Below, one piece after another: positions 20,883 through 33,157 of a stretch of DNA of 64,000 nt (the stretch's first letter is position 1; every line of letters starts with the position of its first letter). Below the pieces are notes generated by a model, which saw nothing but the letters and a program-made list of their open reading frames with translations, had not been told where the DNA came from and did no database searches. The stretch covers positions 48,715,265-48,779,264 of the forward strand of contig NC_079516.1 in NCBI RefSeq assembly GCF_000801105.2, read 5' to 3'. This DNA is from Raphanus sativus (lineage: Eukaryota; Streptophyta; Magnoliopsida; Brassicales; Brassicaceae). A program made the translations under genes and the position numbers.

Positions 20883-22006
20883 TGTTTTAGACATATCCAT
20901 AATAATTAATAAAGTTACTTTTATCTAAAAATATCATTAATATAAATTAAAATTAGTCAAGCAATTATAAAATAAAGAACAAAATACTATTGATCTTAAA
21001 ATTTAGACAAAAAAACAAAATGCCATTGGTTACATAATTTTTAATAAAGTTAAAAGTCAACTACAAAAATGAAAACATCTTATATACTGAAACATCAAAA
21101 ACTATTTAAATCATATACATTAAAAAACAGAGGGAATATATTATTGCTAGCATATTCGTAGGGTGGACATTTCGAAGAGCATCGGCAAGTTGATTATCAC
21201 CACTGTGCTGAGAGCTTCATTAACCTTCCTTTAAAAACATATCCTACAATTAGCTGGATTTTTTTTTTTTTGATATTTGTATATACGAGAATTTTGATAC
21301 CAATCTCATCAAACAGTTATGGTGTAACCAAACCAACACTGCAGCTTCTTTAAAGAAGGCTCGAAAATGGCTGAGATTGTGGGCATGAATGTCAGGAAGC
21401 GGAAGAATCTCATGGAACAGCTCTACAAATGAACACAATGCAGCTTGCAACTTTGCATGAGTGTAGTTTAATACTATCCCAGTCCAATAAAATCGTGGTC
21501 AAGTATTTTTTTCTTCCTTGTTTCACAATCTGCCTATTGATACTAAACCGGAGTGTGTTGACTTGTTGGAGCTGATATGGTTTTGTTGAAATCTATATGA
21601 GTAGATTAGATCATATGATATAACCAGGAATTGAAGGTGGGGAATGTATGTAATGTAAATACCATTGGAATTGAAATGAGAAATCTAAAAAAATATTCGT
21701 TAAGAGTTGATCAAAATTGGACAAATACATGAAAGCTTGATATTTATCATCAAAGAGGATATATGAAAGATAATTCTAAATGGGCCGCAACATGCGGAGA
21801 CAGAGGGAAGGTTAAGTAGGCCAACAAATTGCCGGAGGACTTTGACTTTTGAACGAGATCATGTCGAAGAGGGTATTATGGTCATTTACGAGTACTATTA
21901 ACACGTTGATTAAATTTGATTCATCGTCTCTCTTCTGCTATTTGGTTCACTATAAAATCCTCTAGACTGAGATTTACGTTTGATAGACCGTAGGCGACTG
22001 ACGACA
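20883..22006. other. Intergenic; unassigned open block near 21285-21460
   Basis: No gene can be assigned. The block at about 21285-21450 on the minus strand is less AT-rich and translates to a plausible-looking segment (LQAALCSFVELFHEILPLPD). It lacks a family I recognise and any flanking exons, so it may be a gene fragment carried by a transposon. The last 200 bp form the promoter and leader of the next gene. Confidence 0.35.
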
Positions 22007-25000
22007 ATGGAGGAGCCAACGACGGAGGAGATAGAGATTAGAACCGCGGACGTGACGACGAAGACGCTGCCTCCTCCTCCTCCTCCTCGGACGGCGTCAC
22101 CTCATCAGGAGCTAGTGGAGAGGCTCAAGGATTACGGTCAGGAAGACGTTTTCGCTCTCTGGGAAGAGCTCTCACCTGAAGAGCGTCACCTCCTCGTCAC
22201 TGAAATCGAGGTGATTTGCATTCTCTATTCAGCGAATTAACTGAAGATTGGTATAGTGAGTGTTGATCGAATTTTGATTTAGATCATTTCAAGCGCGTGA
22301 TCCGTTATTGTTCTTTGCAGAATTTGGATCTCCCAAGAATAGATCGGATCATCAGATGCTCACTTAACTCTCAAGGTTTATATATTGATTTCTGTTATAT
22401 CAAATCAAGTTGTTTCAGTCTCTTTATTTTCCTTCATGTAGATTTAAATTTTTGTGCTCTGTTTTCACCTCATTAGGGTTGCCAGCGGCGGCGATTGAGG
22501 CACCGCCGGAGAGTTGTGTGTCCACGGTGGAGGGAAGAAGAAAGGAAGACAAAGAAAAATGGTGGAAGATGGGGTTGAAGGCTATCTATGAAGGGAAACT
22601 GGGTGTGGTGCTTTTATCTGGTGGACAGGTTACTTTAATTATTAACTTGCAGCTTTATTCTTTTCTTGAGTCTTGTGTTGCTTTAGAAATAATAAAACAT
22701 TGATCTGAATTTTCTTGGATTAGTTCTAAGTTAGTAATCACTAAAATTTTGGTGAGTAGATTTTAATAATTCTTGGGTTATGGTTGGAATGGATCATTAG
22801 GGCTGAAATGATGTTGGAATAATGCTGGCTACCTACTTAATAATTGCTAAAGCTGGGGTCTAACATGTTTTATTTTGAATTTGATAATTGTGGTTTGAGG
22901 CCATAAAGGCTTTATATGAGTAATCATGAGTGCTTTAAAGAAAATGTCACCCGTCGGTGCCTTCTTCTAGATATCTAAGCACCTAATAATGAAAAAGAAT
23001 GGTTCTCACGTGACCTGAAAGATACTTTATAGGATCCTGTTATCTTCTCTTCCCATTTACATTGTTTTCGTTTACTTTTGCTCAAAAAAAAAGTACCTTG
23101 GGAATATACTTCTGTGGATATTCGTATGGGAGTGTCTTGTCATCCATCACCTGAATTGTGAGTTGGCCAATTGAACGAGAATTTTGTGGGTAAAATTACG
23201 TTTGACTTTGAGTAGATCTTAGTTGCCTCTTCAATGTAGTGTTTGTTAGTCCGTCCATCGGAATACTGTTCTCATGAAATGATCTGGTTATTAAAATAAT
23301 TTCAGGGAACAAGACTTGGAAGTTCAGATCCCAAAGGGTGTTTTAGTGAGTAGTTCTCATTTCAGTTCTGTGTTTTACTCTCCATCTTCTATACACTGCT
23401 GAAAATTGGCTTTGCAAGTTCAGTTTCTCCTGTTGGAACGATATTCTATAACATGACTTCTTTTACTGTTTACGGTATATATTATTACCTTACCATAATA
23501 GTTTTATCATCGTAGATATCGGACTGCCATCTGGGAAGTCACTTTTCCAGATTCAAGCTGAGAGGATCTTATGTGTCCAAAGGCTTGCTGCTCAGGCAAT
23601 GGGTGAGGGTAAAGTTCACAACTCCACCGTTCCATGTATCCACACAGTATACCATTTTTGATACCTTGTGTCACATGACATTTTGCATGCAGCAGGTCCA
23701 ACTCGCTCAGTTGTAATACAGTGGTATATAATGACCAGTCCATTTACTCACGAACCAACACAAAAATTCTTCGAGAGTCGCAAGTATTTTGGCCTTGAGC
23801 CAGATCAAGTAAGAGGGTTCTTAGTCGTATCGTTTTTGTTCATGTTCATCCTTTCCTCTTTTTTTGTGCTTACACCAATATCGATCCACTCCCTACAGGT
23901 CACATTTTTCCAACAAGGAACCCTACCTTGCATTACGAAAGATGGAAAGTTTATCATGGAGACACCTTTCAGTGTATGTGTAAACAAACTATATACATGC
24001 CGGTTCTTGATTTTAATACTTAGTCAGTTACTTCATACCCTTAAGACACTGGCCTTATGAATTTCAATTCTTTTTGATTAGCTAGCCAAAGCTCCAGATG
24101 GGAACGGGGGAGTTTATGCAGGTAGATATCCTTTAGTTCTTCTGCTCTAGTTACTGGAAATAGTATTTTCAATATTACTTGATTCTGATCAAAAACATTG
24201 TATATGTTTATTCAGCTCTAAAATATTCAAGGTTATTAGAAGATATGGCTTCCAGGGGGATCAAGTATGTGGATTGCTATGGTGTTGACAATGTTCTGGT
24301 AGCTCTTTCAATGCTTTCAAGTCTTTATTCGGAGTACTTTGTCGATTCTTCTAGGCTATTGGAACAGTAAACGACAATCTTTGAAAACAGGTTCGAGTAG
24401 CTGACCCTACTTTTCTAGGATACTTCATTGACAAAGGTGCAGCTTCTGCCGCAAAAGTAGTGCGCAAGGTATTCATATACCTTTCTAATTAATTGGTTCA
24501 GACTCCTAGTTTAAATTTTCACCTTCTTACAATTAGTTTATAGGGAGACAAATCAAAAGTGAAGTCTTAATCGAGAAGTTTGTTGCTATGAAAACAGGCA
24601 TATCCACAAGAAAAGGTTGGAGTATTTGTAAGGAGGGGAAAAGGTGGGCCACTGACCGTGGTTGAGTACACAGAGCTTGATGAGTCCATGGCTTCTGCAA
24701 CTAATCAACAAACAGGACGTCTTCAATATTGCTGGAGTAACGTAAACTCCTCTCTCTTTTACATGCTTTTGAAGTTATGCTGAGTTAATTTTTAAGAAAG
24801 GAATGGTAGAGATTGCTCCATTTTTATGGAACTTATGCATTAGTTATGTTAAAAAATCTGCAAGGATGGATAGTGAGTGTTGTTATGCAACTGGCATGTG
24901 TTTAATCTCTTAATGTAAGTTGAAAACAATGTTTACCTTACAGGTGTGCTTACACATGTTCACTCTGGATTTCCTTAACCAAGTTGCAAACGGACTGGAA

Positions 25001-25611
25001 AAAGACAGCATGTGAGAGATGCTTTTACTGTAATGTTATCCTGCAATATGAAAACATTTGACATATTTATCAAAAACACGTGCAGTTATCATGTGGCAGA
25101 GAAGAAGATACCGTCTATAAATGGTTTCATAGAGGGAGTGAAACTAGAACAGTTCATATTTGATAGCTTTCCGTATGCTCCTTCAACTGCACTCTTCGAG
25201 GTACTGTGTTCTGTTATACTTGATGAAAGCCATCAAAAAACCCATGTTTACTTTCGCTTGTAAAAGATCAATGCTCTCGTCTTTGCAGGTGTTGAGGGAG
25301 GAAGAGTTTGCCCCGGTGAAGAATGCAAACGGGTCGAGCTTTGACACGCCAGAAAGCGCGAGACTTCTGGTTCTACGGCTACACACACGTTGGGTCATAG
25401 CGGCTGGTGGATTCTTAACACATTCCGTACCTTTATATGCAACTGGTAATAGATCCAACTCTTATTTTTCATCACTATAAGGCAACTGGTATTAATGATC
25501 ATAGCTTAAATAGGTGTGGAAGTGTCACCACTGTGCTCGTACGCTGGAGAAAATCTGGAAGCGATTTGCCGAGGAAGAACGTTTCACGCACCATGTGAGA
25601 TCTCCCTCTAA
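22007..25611 (+). CDS. GlcNAc1pUT2: UDP-N-acetylhexosamine pyrophosphorylase (GlcNAc-1-P uridylyltransferase), 15 exons
   Basis: It converts GlcNAc-1-P (or GalNAc-1-P) and UTP to the UDP-sugar in the cytosol, supplying protein glycosylation and GPI anchors. My model: 22007-22210, 22321-22375, 22477-22628, 23306-23345, 23516-23608, 23693-23808, 23899-23973, 24082-24121, 24216-24298, 24391-24468, 24598-24741, 24944-25011, 25086-25200, 25289-25445, 25514-25611. The total is 1518 nt, 505 aa, with every junction GT-AG and in frame. The signature [18 protein letters not shown] spans exons 3-4. [42 protein letters not shown] and [11 protein letters not shown] follow in order. The only in-frame start ATG is 22007; 21980 is a TTG. 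It ends [14 protein letters not shown]. By synteny it is At2g35020. Confidence 0.95.
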
Positions 25612-26028
25612 TCTTCTTCTCTTCCTTTTAAGTTTGGCCATCTTCTTTTCTTTTTTGTTTGTTTGTTTCCCTTTTTTTTCTTCTTGTTGTTGTTGAGTTT
25701 GGTCCATGTTTGTACTCTTTGTAACCGGCCAGGAGATAGTAGTCTCTGATGGGTTTGTTATACTCCTATTTTATTACAACACTAGCATTGGTTAGGCCTT
25801 TCTGACTTTGACTCAATACATTCGATTTAGAGTTTCATCTTGAAGTTGAACGTCTTTGTGTTCGAGTGGGAAATCAAGTTACAAAAGCTAACCCACTCAA
25901 CAACACTTTTTATATAACAACGAAGAATGAATGATTGTAATATTCAGTATAAAATGGTAAAAGATCGAATCATACAAAAAATAAGAATGATAAATCTACA
26001 AGACCAAGCATAATTCAAATAGCTGAGT
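25612..26028. other. Convergent 3' ends of the pyrophosphorylase and PPR genes
   Basis: This T- and A-rich sequence should hold the two 3' untranslated regions, which face each other. No additional gene is seen. Confidence 0.6.
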
Positions 26029-27936
26029 TCAAATAGCTAAGAACTCATCTTTTTCAACATCTGAAGCCATGTTCTTGTTCTTCCTCATTTTATTGCTAAG
26101 ATCTGTTACAACCCAGTCAAGAGCTTCAAACTGAGGATGAGACAAGTCTCCAACTACAAAAGCATGCCTCTGAGACCCTACCAGAATCCAACTGCAACCA
26201 GGCGACTTCTTCAACCCGCTCTCCTTCATCTTCATCCTCATCTCTGCAGCTTCCTTCATTTTTCCACTCCCTTTATATAGATTAGAAATCATTACATAGG
26301 TCCCAGCATCAGCCGATCCCGTTTCCAAAACCTTGTTCACTACCTCCGTAGCAATACTCACTTCGCCATGAATATTACAAGCAGACAAAACCGCTCCATA
26401 GACGGAACTTGATGGCTTAGCATCCACACTGTTGATGAACTTTAACACATCTTTCAATCTACCAGCACGACCACAGAGATCCACTAGACACGTATAGTGA
26501 TCGTCTCGCACAGAAAGTGACTTGTCTCTCACAAGTTCCTCAAAGAAATCCATTCCTTTATCCACCAAACCTGCGTGGCTGCAAGCGAATAGCAAGTTAA
26601 GGTAGGTCACCTCACTTGGTTTAAACCCGTGCTTCCGCATCTGATCATACATTTCAATTGCTTCTTTCCCACGCCCGTGGTGTGCGTAAACCGCAATCAT
26701 ACCGTTCCATGATATCAAATCCCTTTGGCTTACCATCCCAGACTCGAAAATCTTCCTCGCAGCTACAAGATCACCGCATTTCGAGTACATGTTAATAAGC
26801 GCTGAAGTCACCATTTCGTTCTTTTGGTGAACCGACTTAGATATCAACTGGTGAATCTGCTGCCCTTCCAGACGCCCAGCCAAGTCACTACATGCGCTTA
26901 AAATGCTCACATAAGTTCCTACGTTAGGCTTAACACAACCATCCCTCAACATATTAGAGAAAACTTTCAGAGCATCTTCGTTCTCTTTAACCTGGACGTA
27001 TCCTGTAATCATCGTGGTCCAGGTTATAACATTCTTCTCAGGCATACGGTCAAACAAAACACATGCCTTGTCCACTTCTCCGTTCCGTATAAACCCCGTG
27101 ATCATCGTATTCCAAGAAGCAAAGTCTCTCTCCGGCATCACTTGAAAGAGCTGATCAGCTTCCTCTATCCTATTGTTATGTGCATAACCAGTGATCATCG
27201 CGTTCCACGAAACGATGTTTCTCTCAGGCATACAATCGAAAACCCGCCTCGCTTCATCCACCTTACCGTTCTTCGCTAATCCATCCACAACAGCAGTCCA
27301 TGACTTCACATCCCTCACAGGCATCCTCTCGAACAGACTCATAGCCTCTTCTATCCTCCCACGCATCACAAGCCCTTTAATCATCGTGTTCCAAGAAACA
27401 ACGTTCCTCTCAGGCATTTCATCGAACAGTTCTAAGGCCTTGTCAATTCTCCCGCTTTGAGCATACCCATCAATCATAGTGTTCCAAGAAACTATATTTC
27501 TCTCGGGCATTGCCTGGAAAAGTAACTCAGCTGCAGAGAACTGCTTAGATTGCAAGTACCCACGAACCATAGCTGTCCAAGTCACAACATTTTTCTTAGA
27601 ATCGGACCTATCGAAGAGTTCTCTGGCTTCTCTCATGTTCCCTGACTTGATATACCCGTTGATCACATCCGTCCATGTGATCACATCTCTCTCAGGCAAT
27701 TCGTCGAACAGCTTGCGTGCCTCTGCGATTCTACCTTCTTTGCAGAGATTTGAGATCAGCCATTCGGGTTTCGACTTGGGGATGTATCCTTCCGTTCTGG
27801 GTCTTGAGGTTCCGAGATAGCTAATCGAACGTACGAGATTTGATAGATGGTTGGAACTAACATGGTCTGATGATATGGGCAGAACCGATGCTCTCCTGTA
27901 GTAACTTTTTAGTCGCGACCATGCGCGAGACTGCAT
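26029..27936 (-). CDS. PLS-class pentatricopeptide repeat protein, E-type, probably mitochondrial
   Basis: An intronless gene of 635 aa. PPR proteins of this class bind organellar RNA and mostly act in C-to-U editing or RNA processing. The N-terminus (MQSRAWSRLKSYYRRASVL) is basic, Ser/Arg-rich and acid-poor, like a mitochondrial presequence. From about residue 50 there is a run of 31-aa S-type motifs (variants of ERNVVSWNTMIDGYAQSGRI...A..LF..MP), then P-L-S triplets (DLISWNGMIAVYAHHGRGKE). The end is an E/E+-like tail (SPGCSWILVGSQRHAFVVGD). There is no DYW deaminase domain, so an editing role would need a partner. By synteny it is At2g35030. The RNA target cannot be read from the sequence. 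Confidence 0.93.
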   Translation of the reverse strand: MQSRAWSRLKSYYRRASVLPISSDHVSSNHLSNLVRSISYLGTSRPRTEGYIPKSKPEWLISNLCKEGRIAEARKLFDELPERDVITWTDVINGYIKSGNMREARELFDRSDSKKNVVTWTAMVRGYLQSKQFSAAELLFQAMPERNIVSWNTMIDGYAQSGRIDKALELFDEMPERNVVSWNTMIKGLVMRGRIEEAMSLFERMPVRDVKSWTAVVDGLAKNGKVDEARRVFDCMPERNIVSWNAMITGYAHNNRIEEADQLFQVMPERDFASWNTMITGFIRNGEVDKACVLFDRMPEKNVITWTTMITGYVQVKENEDALKVFSNMLRDGCVKPNVGTYVSILSACSDLAGRLEGQQIHQLISKSVHQKNEMVTSALINMYSKCGDLVAARKIFESGMVSQRDLISWNGMIAVYAHHGRGKEAIEMYDQMRKHGFKPSEVTYLNLLFACSHAGLVDKGMDFFEELVRDKSLSVRDDHYTCLVDLCGRAGRLKDVLKFINSVDAKPSSSVYGAVLSACNIHGEVSIATEVVNKVLETGSADAGTYVMISNLYKGSGKMKEAAEMRMKMKESGLKKSPGCSWILVGSQRHAFVVGDLSHPQFEALDWVVTDLSNKMRKNKNMASDVEKDEFLAI

Positions 27937-28397
27937 CAGCTAGAAGATGGAAAGGTGGGCTGAGCTCTCTCTCTCTCTACTGTTTTTTCTCGGTAGATAG
28001 AAGAGAAAGAAAAGTGTTGAAGCGAAAGAGGGAGCCCTTTCTTTCACAGAGATACTAGAATCGCATCGAGTCCAAAATATCATCACCAGGCGGGAGATTC
28101 TCCAGGGAAATAAAAGTAAATCAACCTTGTGTAAAATTATATTTTATTTTAATTTCTGGTTTCAGTAATAACTATATTACACCAACAATAGACAAACGAA
28201 CAAGTATTTTTAAAACATTAATATTAGTGCAGTTTTCTCAGATTTATTAATACATTTTAGAGTGAAACATGGGATGTTTTTTTGTCTTAAATTCATTATA
28301 GTGAAACTAACTATTCAGATGAGAAAATGATAAAATGTTGTATGGACTTGTTGATGCTTTTGGTAGAGGAAAAGAAAAATGAAAATGAACAAAAGAA
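27937..28397. other. PPR upstream region and URED 3' region; no gene seen
   Basis: A CT-rich (minus-strand AG-rich) block at about 27960-28000 is probably the PPR leader. The remainder is AT-rich. Nothing else can be supported. Confidence 0.5.
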
Positions 28398-29977
28398 TCA
28401 AGCATAGGGAGATTGACCAAGAAGTGGTTCCAAATGACCCAGTTGTTGCCTCAAGAAGTTATAGACTGACTCTGTGGAATCCGAAGCTATTCGAATCACT
28501 ACTCCTTTTCCCTGCAAAATATATATTCACAACCAAGTTTCAATCAATAAGCCTAGCCCCAATAGCCATTCATGTGTTGTCGCTAATCCTACCGGTCAAG
28601 ATTTGAAGGATTTAGAAAACTGAGAAAGAAACTATGATTACAAACCTCAGGGCCAAAAGTGCTGCAGGAAGCTATGAACTCTGGTTTCATGAATCCATTA
28701 CGTGCCCTTGAATCAGGATTGTGTCTCCCAGAACCATAAGAGATCTGCAACTGTTCCGACATCATATTCTTCACGTTTTCTTGAACTTGCTTCTGCAGTT
28801 CCCTCAGCTTTGGCCTTGATCCCATTTGCCAAACAGATTTAGCAAAGATCCAAATTCTCACTATAAAGATGTGCGCTCTAATGCCTTCTCTATAACTATA
28901 TTTACAATGAAGACAGAGAGAAACCTACCCGAAGAGTATGACCATTGCTATGGCGTGATAGTCTTGCATCCGCTCCGCTATGCTTCGGATGTTCCTCTTC
29001 TCCAGCAGCACCTGCATTGAATGAACAAACCATTTACCAAACTAAGGTCTAATAATCTCGGTTATGAATGTTCTTATCAGATAGTTTGAATGAGATAAAA
29101 GTAATTAACTGTGTCAAGGAATAAAGGGCGATCATCTTCCAGGTAGATATTGTTGATGCTCTTATAAAACTCGAAGTCCCATTTTTCACCATTAGCGTGA
29201 CGCCCGCTTGTGATCCAATCCACAAGGACAAGGTTAGAGTCTGAAACCAATCTAAACTCCTGTTTCTGATAGTAACGAGCTGTGGAGAAGCAAGTCACTG
29301 GATCTGGTATCACAACCAAAAGAGACTCACTCCCTATTCTCGCCTACTGCACACAAACAATATGATCCATTATTACATGCTATAATATCAAACCGAAAAG
29401 ATCAATCAAGAACATGGATCAAAAAGAAAAATTACTTGTAAGGTCTGTTCAGAGCACTTGGATCCTATTGCCTTGTAAACCTGTATTGAAATAAACAAGA
29501 TCCAAAAGCGCAGAGAATCAAACCAAGTAGGATTGAAGTTAGTCCAAGAAAAAAGAGACAGAATGTGTTTGGTTTTTAACCTTAGTAGAAGACTGGGTTG
29601 TAAGGACTGCAGTGCATCCATCACCAATGGTGAATTCACATGAAATCGAATCTCCCTGTAGAGCAACAACTTGTTCGATTCAAAAGCATTTGATTGACAA
29701 ATTCACTGAGAGACTGAAAGGAAGTGAGAGAAGTACAGAGACAATGCCGCCGCCATAGGTGATGCTGTAAATCCAGACAACGTCAGTTCCGACAGGAGCT
29801 ACCTGAAAAGTTGGGTACCGCACTTCACTGTCGGGAAACTTAAACAAGTGAAACTCTTCAGTAATAGGTAGAGAGAACCTTGGTAGGAAGTATGAACTTG
29901 AGAGGATACTTAGAGAAGCAGCTCGTAGCCGTAGATCTCCCTCTTATCTTCTCCACCACCACTTTCCCTGTCGCCAT
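28398..29977 (-). CDS. URED: Urease accessory protein D (UreD), 8 exons
   Basis: UreD works with UreF and UreG to load nickel into urease in the cytosol, needed for recycling urea nitrogen. Exons in coding order: 29879-29977, 29737-29802, 29581-29655, 29436-29480, 29110-29343, 28929-29011, 28646-28814, 28398-28511. The total is 885 nt, 294 aa, all GT-AG and in frame. The start is MATGKVVVEKIRGRSTATSC. Family blocks read WIYSITYGGGIVSGDSISC, TTQSSTKVYKAIG, VIPDPVTCFSTARYYQ, VDWITSGRHANGE, and a tail LRQQLGHLEPLLGQSPYA. Length equals the Arabidopsis protein as I recall it. By synteny it is At2g35035. Confidence 0.94.
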
Positions 29978-30254
29978 CTCTCTTCTCTCTACTGTCGTTG
30001 ACTTCGGTCGTTTTAGTTTGAGTTGAATATATATAACACATCCCATCAGTTTTTGGGTGTTGATAAAAAAAATAGATGATCTTTTTATTAAAAGTGTCAA
30101 ACTTTATTCGAAGAAACAGCTCTCATGTGCTAATAATCATACATAAAGTCGAACGCTTTCATATAAAAAAAGTTTACAACATTTCTCTCAACTCTTGCTT
30201 TTGTTTGGTGGGGGTGTTCTTAAGCATGTCTTTCAGAATCTCTTGGATTCATCA

Positions 30255-33157
30255 TCAATGGCGGAAATGTCTAACGTTGGTGAAGAGAAGAGAGACACCA
30301 TACTTGTTGCAGCAATCAATGGCGTCTTGGTCTCTAATACTACCTCCAGGTTCTGCTATCGCTCCTATTCCTTTCTCACACGCCTCTTCTACCGCATCTT
30401 TCCAAGCTGCCATTTCATACATACAACAACAACAAATATTAAAACTCTCTCTTCATAGGAACCATTACGCTAATTAGTGAATGAGGATAAAAAATACCAA
30501 ATGGGAAGAAGGCGTCACTGGCTAAGGCAGCTCCTTTGGCTTCCTCGCCAGCTTTCTTAAAAGCTAATCTCAGGCTCTCAACTCGGTTTGGCTGTCCGCT
30601 TCCCATGCCCAACATACAGTTGTTCTTCACCAATAACAAAACCAAGAATCAGAAACACGAACGAGGAAAGACATATAAGAAAGAGAGAAATAGAGACCAA
30701 ACCTTTGCTATCACAATGGCATTGCTCTTGACATGCTTAACGCAAAGCCAAGCAAATTTGGCATCCGCGAGTTCGCTTTCAGTGGGAGTCTTATCCGAGA
30801 CGGATTTGAAACTGATGTCTTCTGGAGTTATGTCATCCGAGTCTTGAGCTAACCATCCTCCACCAACTTGTCTGAGTGATAGCTTCCCTTGGTCATTCTT
30901 TTTAGCTTCGAGTATCCTCAAAGTTTTTGACTTTCCTTTGAGTACTTCAAGACCTTTAGCAGTATAATTTGGAGCAACCACGATTTCATAGAACATTCTA
31001 GTTTCTCCGTCTGTTGGGCTCCTGAACTCTCTGAGCTCTCTAGCAAGAACCTAGAGACAGACAACAGATTCTTAGAGAACTGATTACATTAACTGGGCAG
31101 TACTAGTTTAGTTTACCTCGTCGACTTCGACATTGAAGGCTACAATACCACCAAAGGCGCTAACTGGGTCAGCTTTCACAGCTAGACGGTAAGCCTCAAG
31201 GATATCATCGCGAGAGGCCACACCACAAGGATTTGTGTGCTTCACGACCACACATGTCGGGTTTTCAAATTCTGACACACAGTTCCATGCAGCGTCAGCA
31301 TCAAGATAGTTGTTGTATGACATTTCCTGTTCACAGAAAAGCAATGACAAGGATTATAGATGACAGTTGAAACTAGAAGTACCATACGTTTTACAAGATT
31401 TACCTTTCCATGGTGCTGAATCGCAGTGGCAATACCACCAGCGTTCACTTCAGCAAGGCTCTTATCAACATAAAACGCAGCTTTCTGATGAGGATTTTCA
31501 CCGTAACGTAGGGAACTCTTGAGTGAAAGCGGAACTGTGAAGCTGGGAGGGAACTTCTCTTCTGAGAAAAAGTTTGCAAGACAAGATATCATGATTAGGA
31601 AAGAAGTTTGGTTTTTAGTATTTCATGTTGAGGCACACAGTCTGATTAGTGTAACTAGTGTAAGGAGGATCATATTAAAAGAAAATAAGCACATACTTCC
31701 TTCAGTCTGCTTCCATAGCCATTCTGAGACGGCGGAATCATACGCAGCAACATGCTGAAAGGCCTTCCACGCAAGTTTTCTGCGGAACTGTTGGTCGTTC
31801 TGGCCTCCTTTGAGATATTCCAAAACAGCTTGATAATCCTCTGAATCGACAACAATGAGGACATCTTTGTGGTTCTGTCCAACAAGATAGAAAAAAAATT
31901 ACATTCATCATCAAGAAACGAATAAAATGAATAAGTCTCTCACATATGCATATGTTTATATGTGCTACCTTGGCGGCTGCCCTGATCATAGCAGGACCAC
32001 CAATGTCGATGTTCTCAATCCCATCCTCAAAACTGATCCCACCTGGAGCAGTAACTTTGTTGTAGAACGGATACAGATTGACAACCACCACGTCAAATGT
32101 ACCTGTAATTCAATACATTAAAAAGATGCAGCTTAGCATAAAGGAAGGAGAAACTATAGTCTATAGATAAATCAAACTCAACTTTAGAAGGCAAATGAAA
32201 TATCAAAACTCACCAATACCATGCTCGTTAAGAGCTTCCATATGATGCTCCACATCTCTTCTAGCGAGGATACCACCGTGTATGGTTGGGTGCAAAGTCT
32301 TCACACGGCCATCAAGCTGCTTTCCGAGAAGCAGAAAACAAATCGAGAGAGAAAATTTAACAAAACCAAACTCAACTACATAATCATTAACACTAGCCTT
32401 TTTTTTTCTTGTTGAAAGTTGAAACCTTTTGAAGAATATAAACTCAATTAAAGAGAAGGGAGGTAAAAGATTGAAACTTGCCATTTCAGGGAAATGAGTA
32501 AGCGTCTCCACTTTGGTGACAGAGACTCCAGCATTCTCCAAAGTAGAGGCAGTTCCTCCAGTAGAAACAATAGTGTATCTAGAGATGGAAAAAAATAATC
32601 ATTTTTGAAAACACTTATTAGGACAGAAAACATAACTCAAAGTTGTGTAGAAGACATACCCCAACTCTTGCAGACCGTTGCCAAGAGTAGCTAAATCCTT
32701 CTTGTCAGATAAAGATATCAAAGCTTGCTTCTTACCTGATGTATACATAAACATGTTACATTAAAAACCTTATTGTATACACAATAAATAACTGAAACCT
32801 ATCTCCGAATATGAAACTGAAGCGAAACAAAAACCAAACCAGAGGAGGCCGAGGACTGAGGCTGATTCTTCGTAGCTGTCTGAGACTCTGACATGGCTCG
32901 GACCGCAACGAAACTAGGACTCAGTGGCTTATAGTACACCTGCTGCTGATTATAGAAAAAGAATCAACAATAGCAGATATGAGAAACAAAGACACCAAGA
33001 AGAAAAAAACACGTCGACAAAAGGGAGAGGAGAGAGAACTAACGGGGTGAGCAAAGCGAAAAGGCTTGACGGTTTTCCTGCGCAAATAGCCGCAGAGAAT
33101 ATCGCTAGAGCGAGCACTCACGGAGGTGGCGGTAGCGGTGGCTGCGGAGCTGAGCAT
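30255..33157 (-). CDS. Bifunctional purine biosynthesis enzyme AICAR formyltransferase / IMP cyclohydrolase, 12 exons
   Basis: It performs the last two steps to IMP, in plants in the plastid. Exons in coding order: 33044-33157, 32840-32939, 32660-32735, 32482-32578, 32214-32316, 31969-32102, 31697-31874, 31404-31561, 31117-31326, 30703-31050, 30498-30624, 30255-30406. The total is 1797 nt, 598 aa. The N-terminus ([18 protein letters not shown]) is a chloroplast-type transit peptide. IMPCHase begins [18 protein letters not shown], with [13 protein letters not shown] and [24 protein letters not shown] has [50 protein letters not shown], and ends TNVRHFRH. Intron 4 uses a GC donor (ATG|GCAAGT); the other introns are GT-AG. 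By synteny it is At2g35040. Confidence 0.95.

Noticed and set aside
21250..21450. 66-codon minus-strand frame with protein-like composition
   Set aside because: It is isolated, with no recognised family and no flanking exons. It is kept only as an unassigned note.
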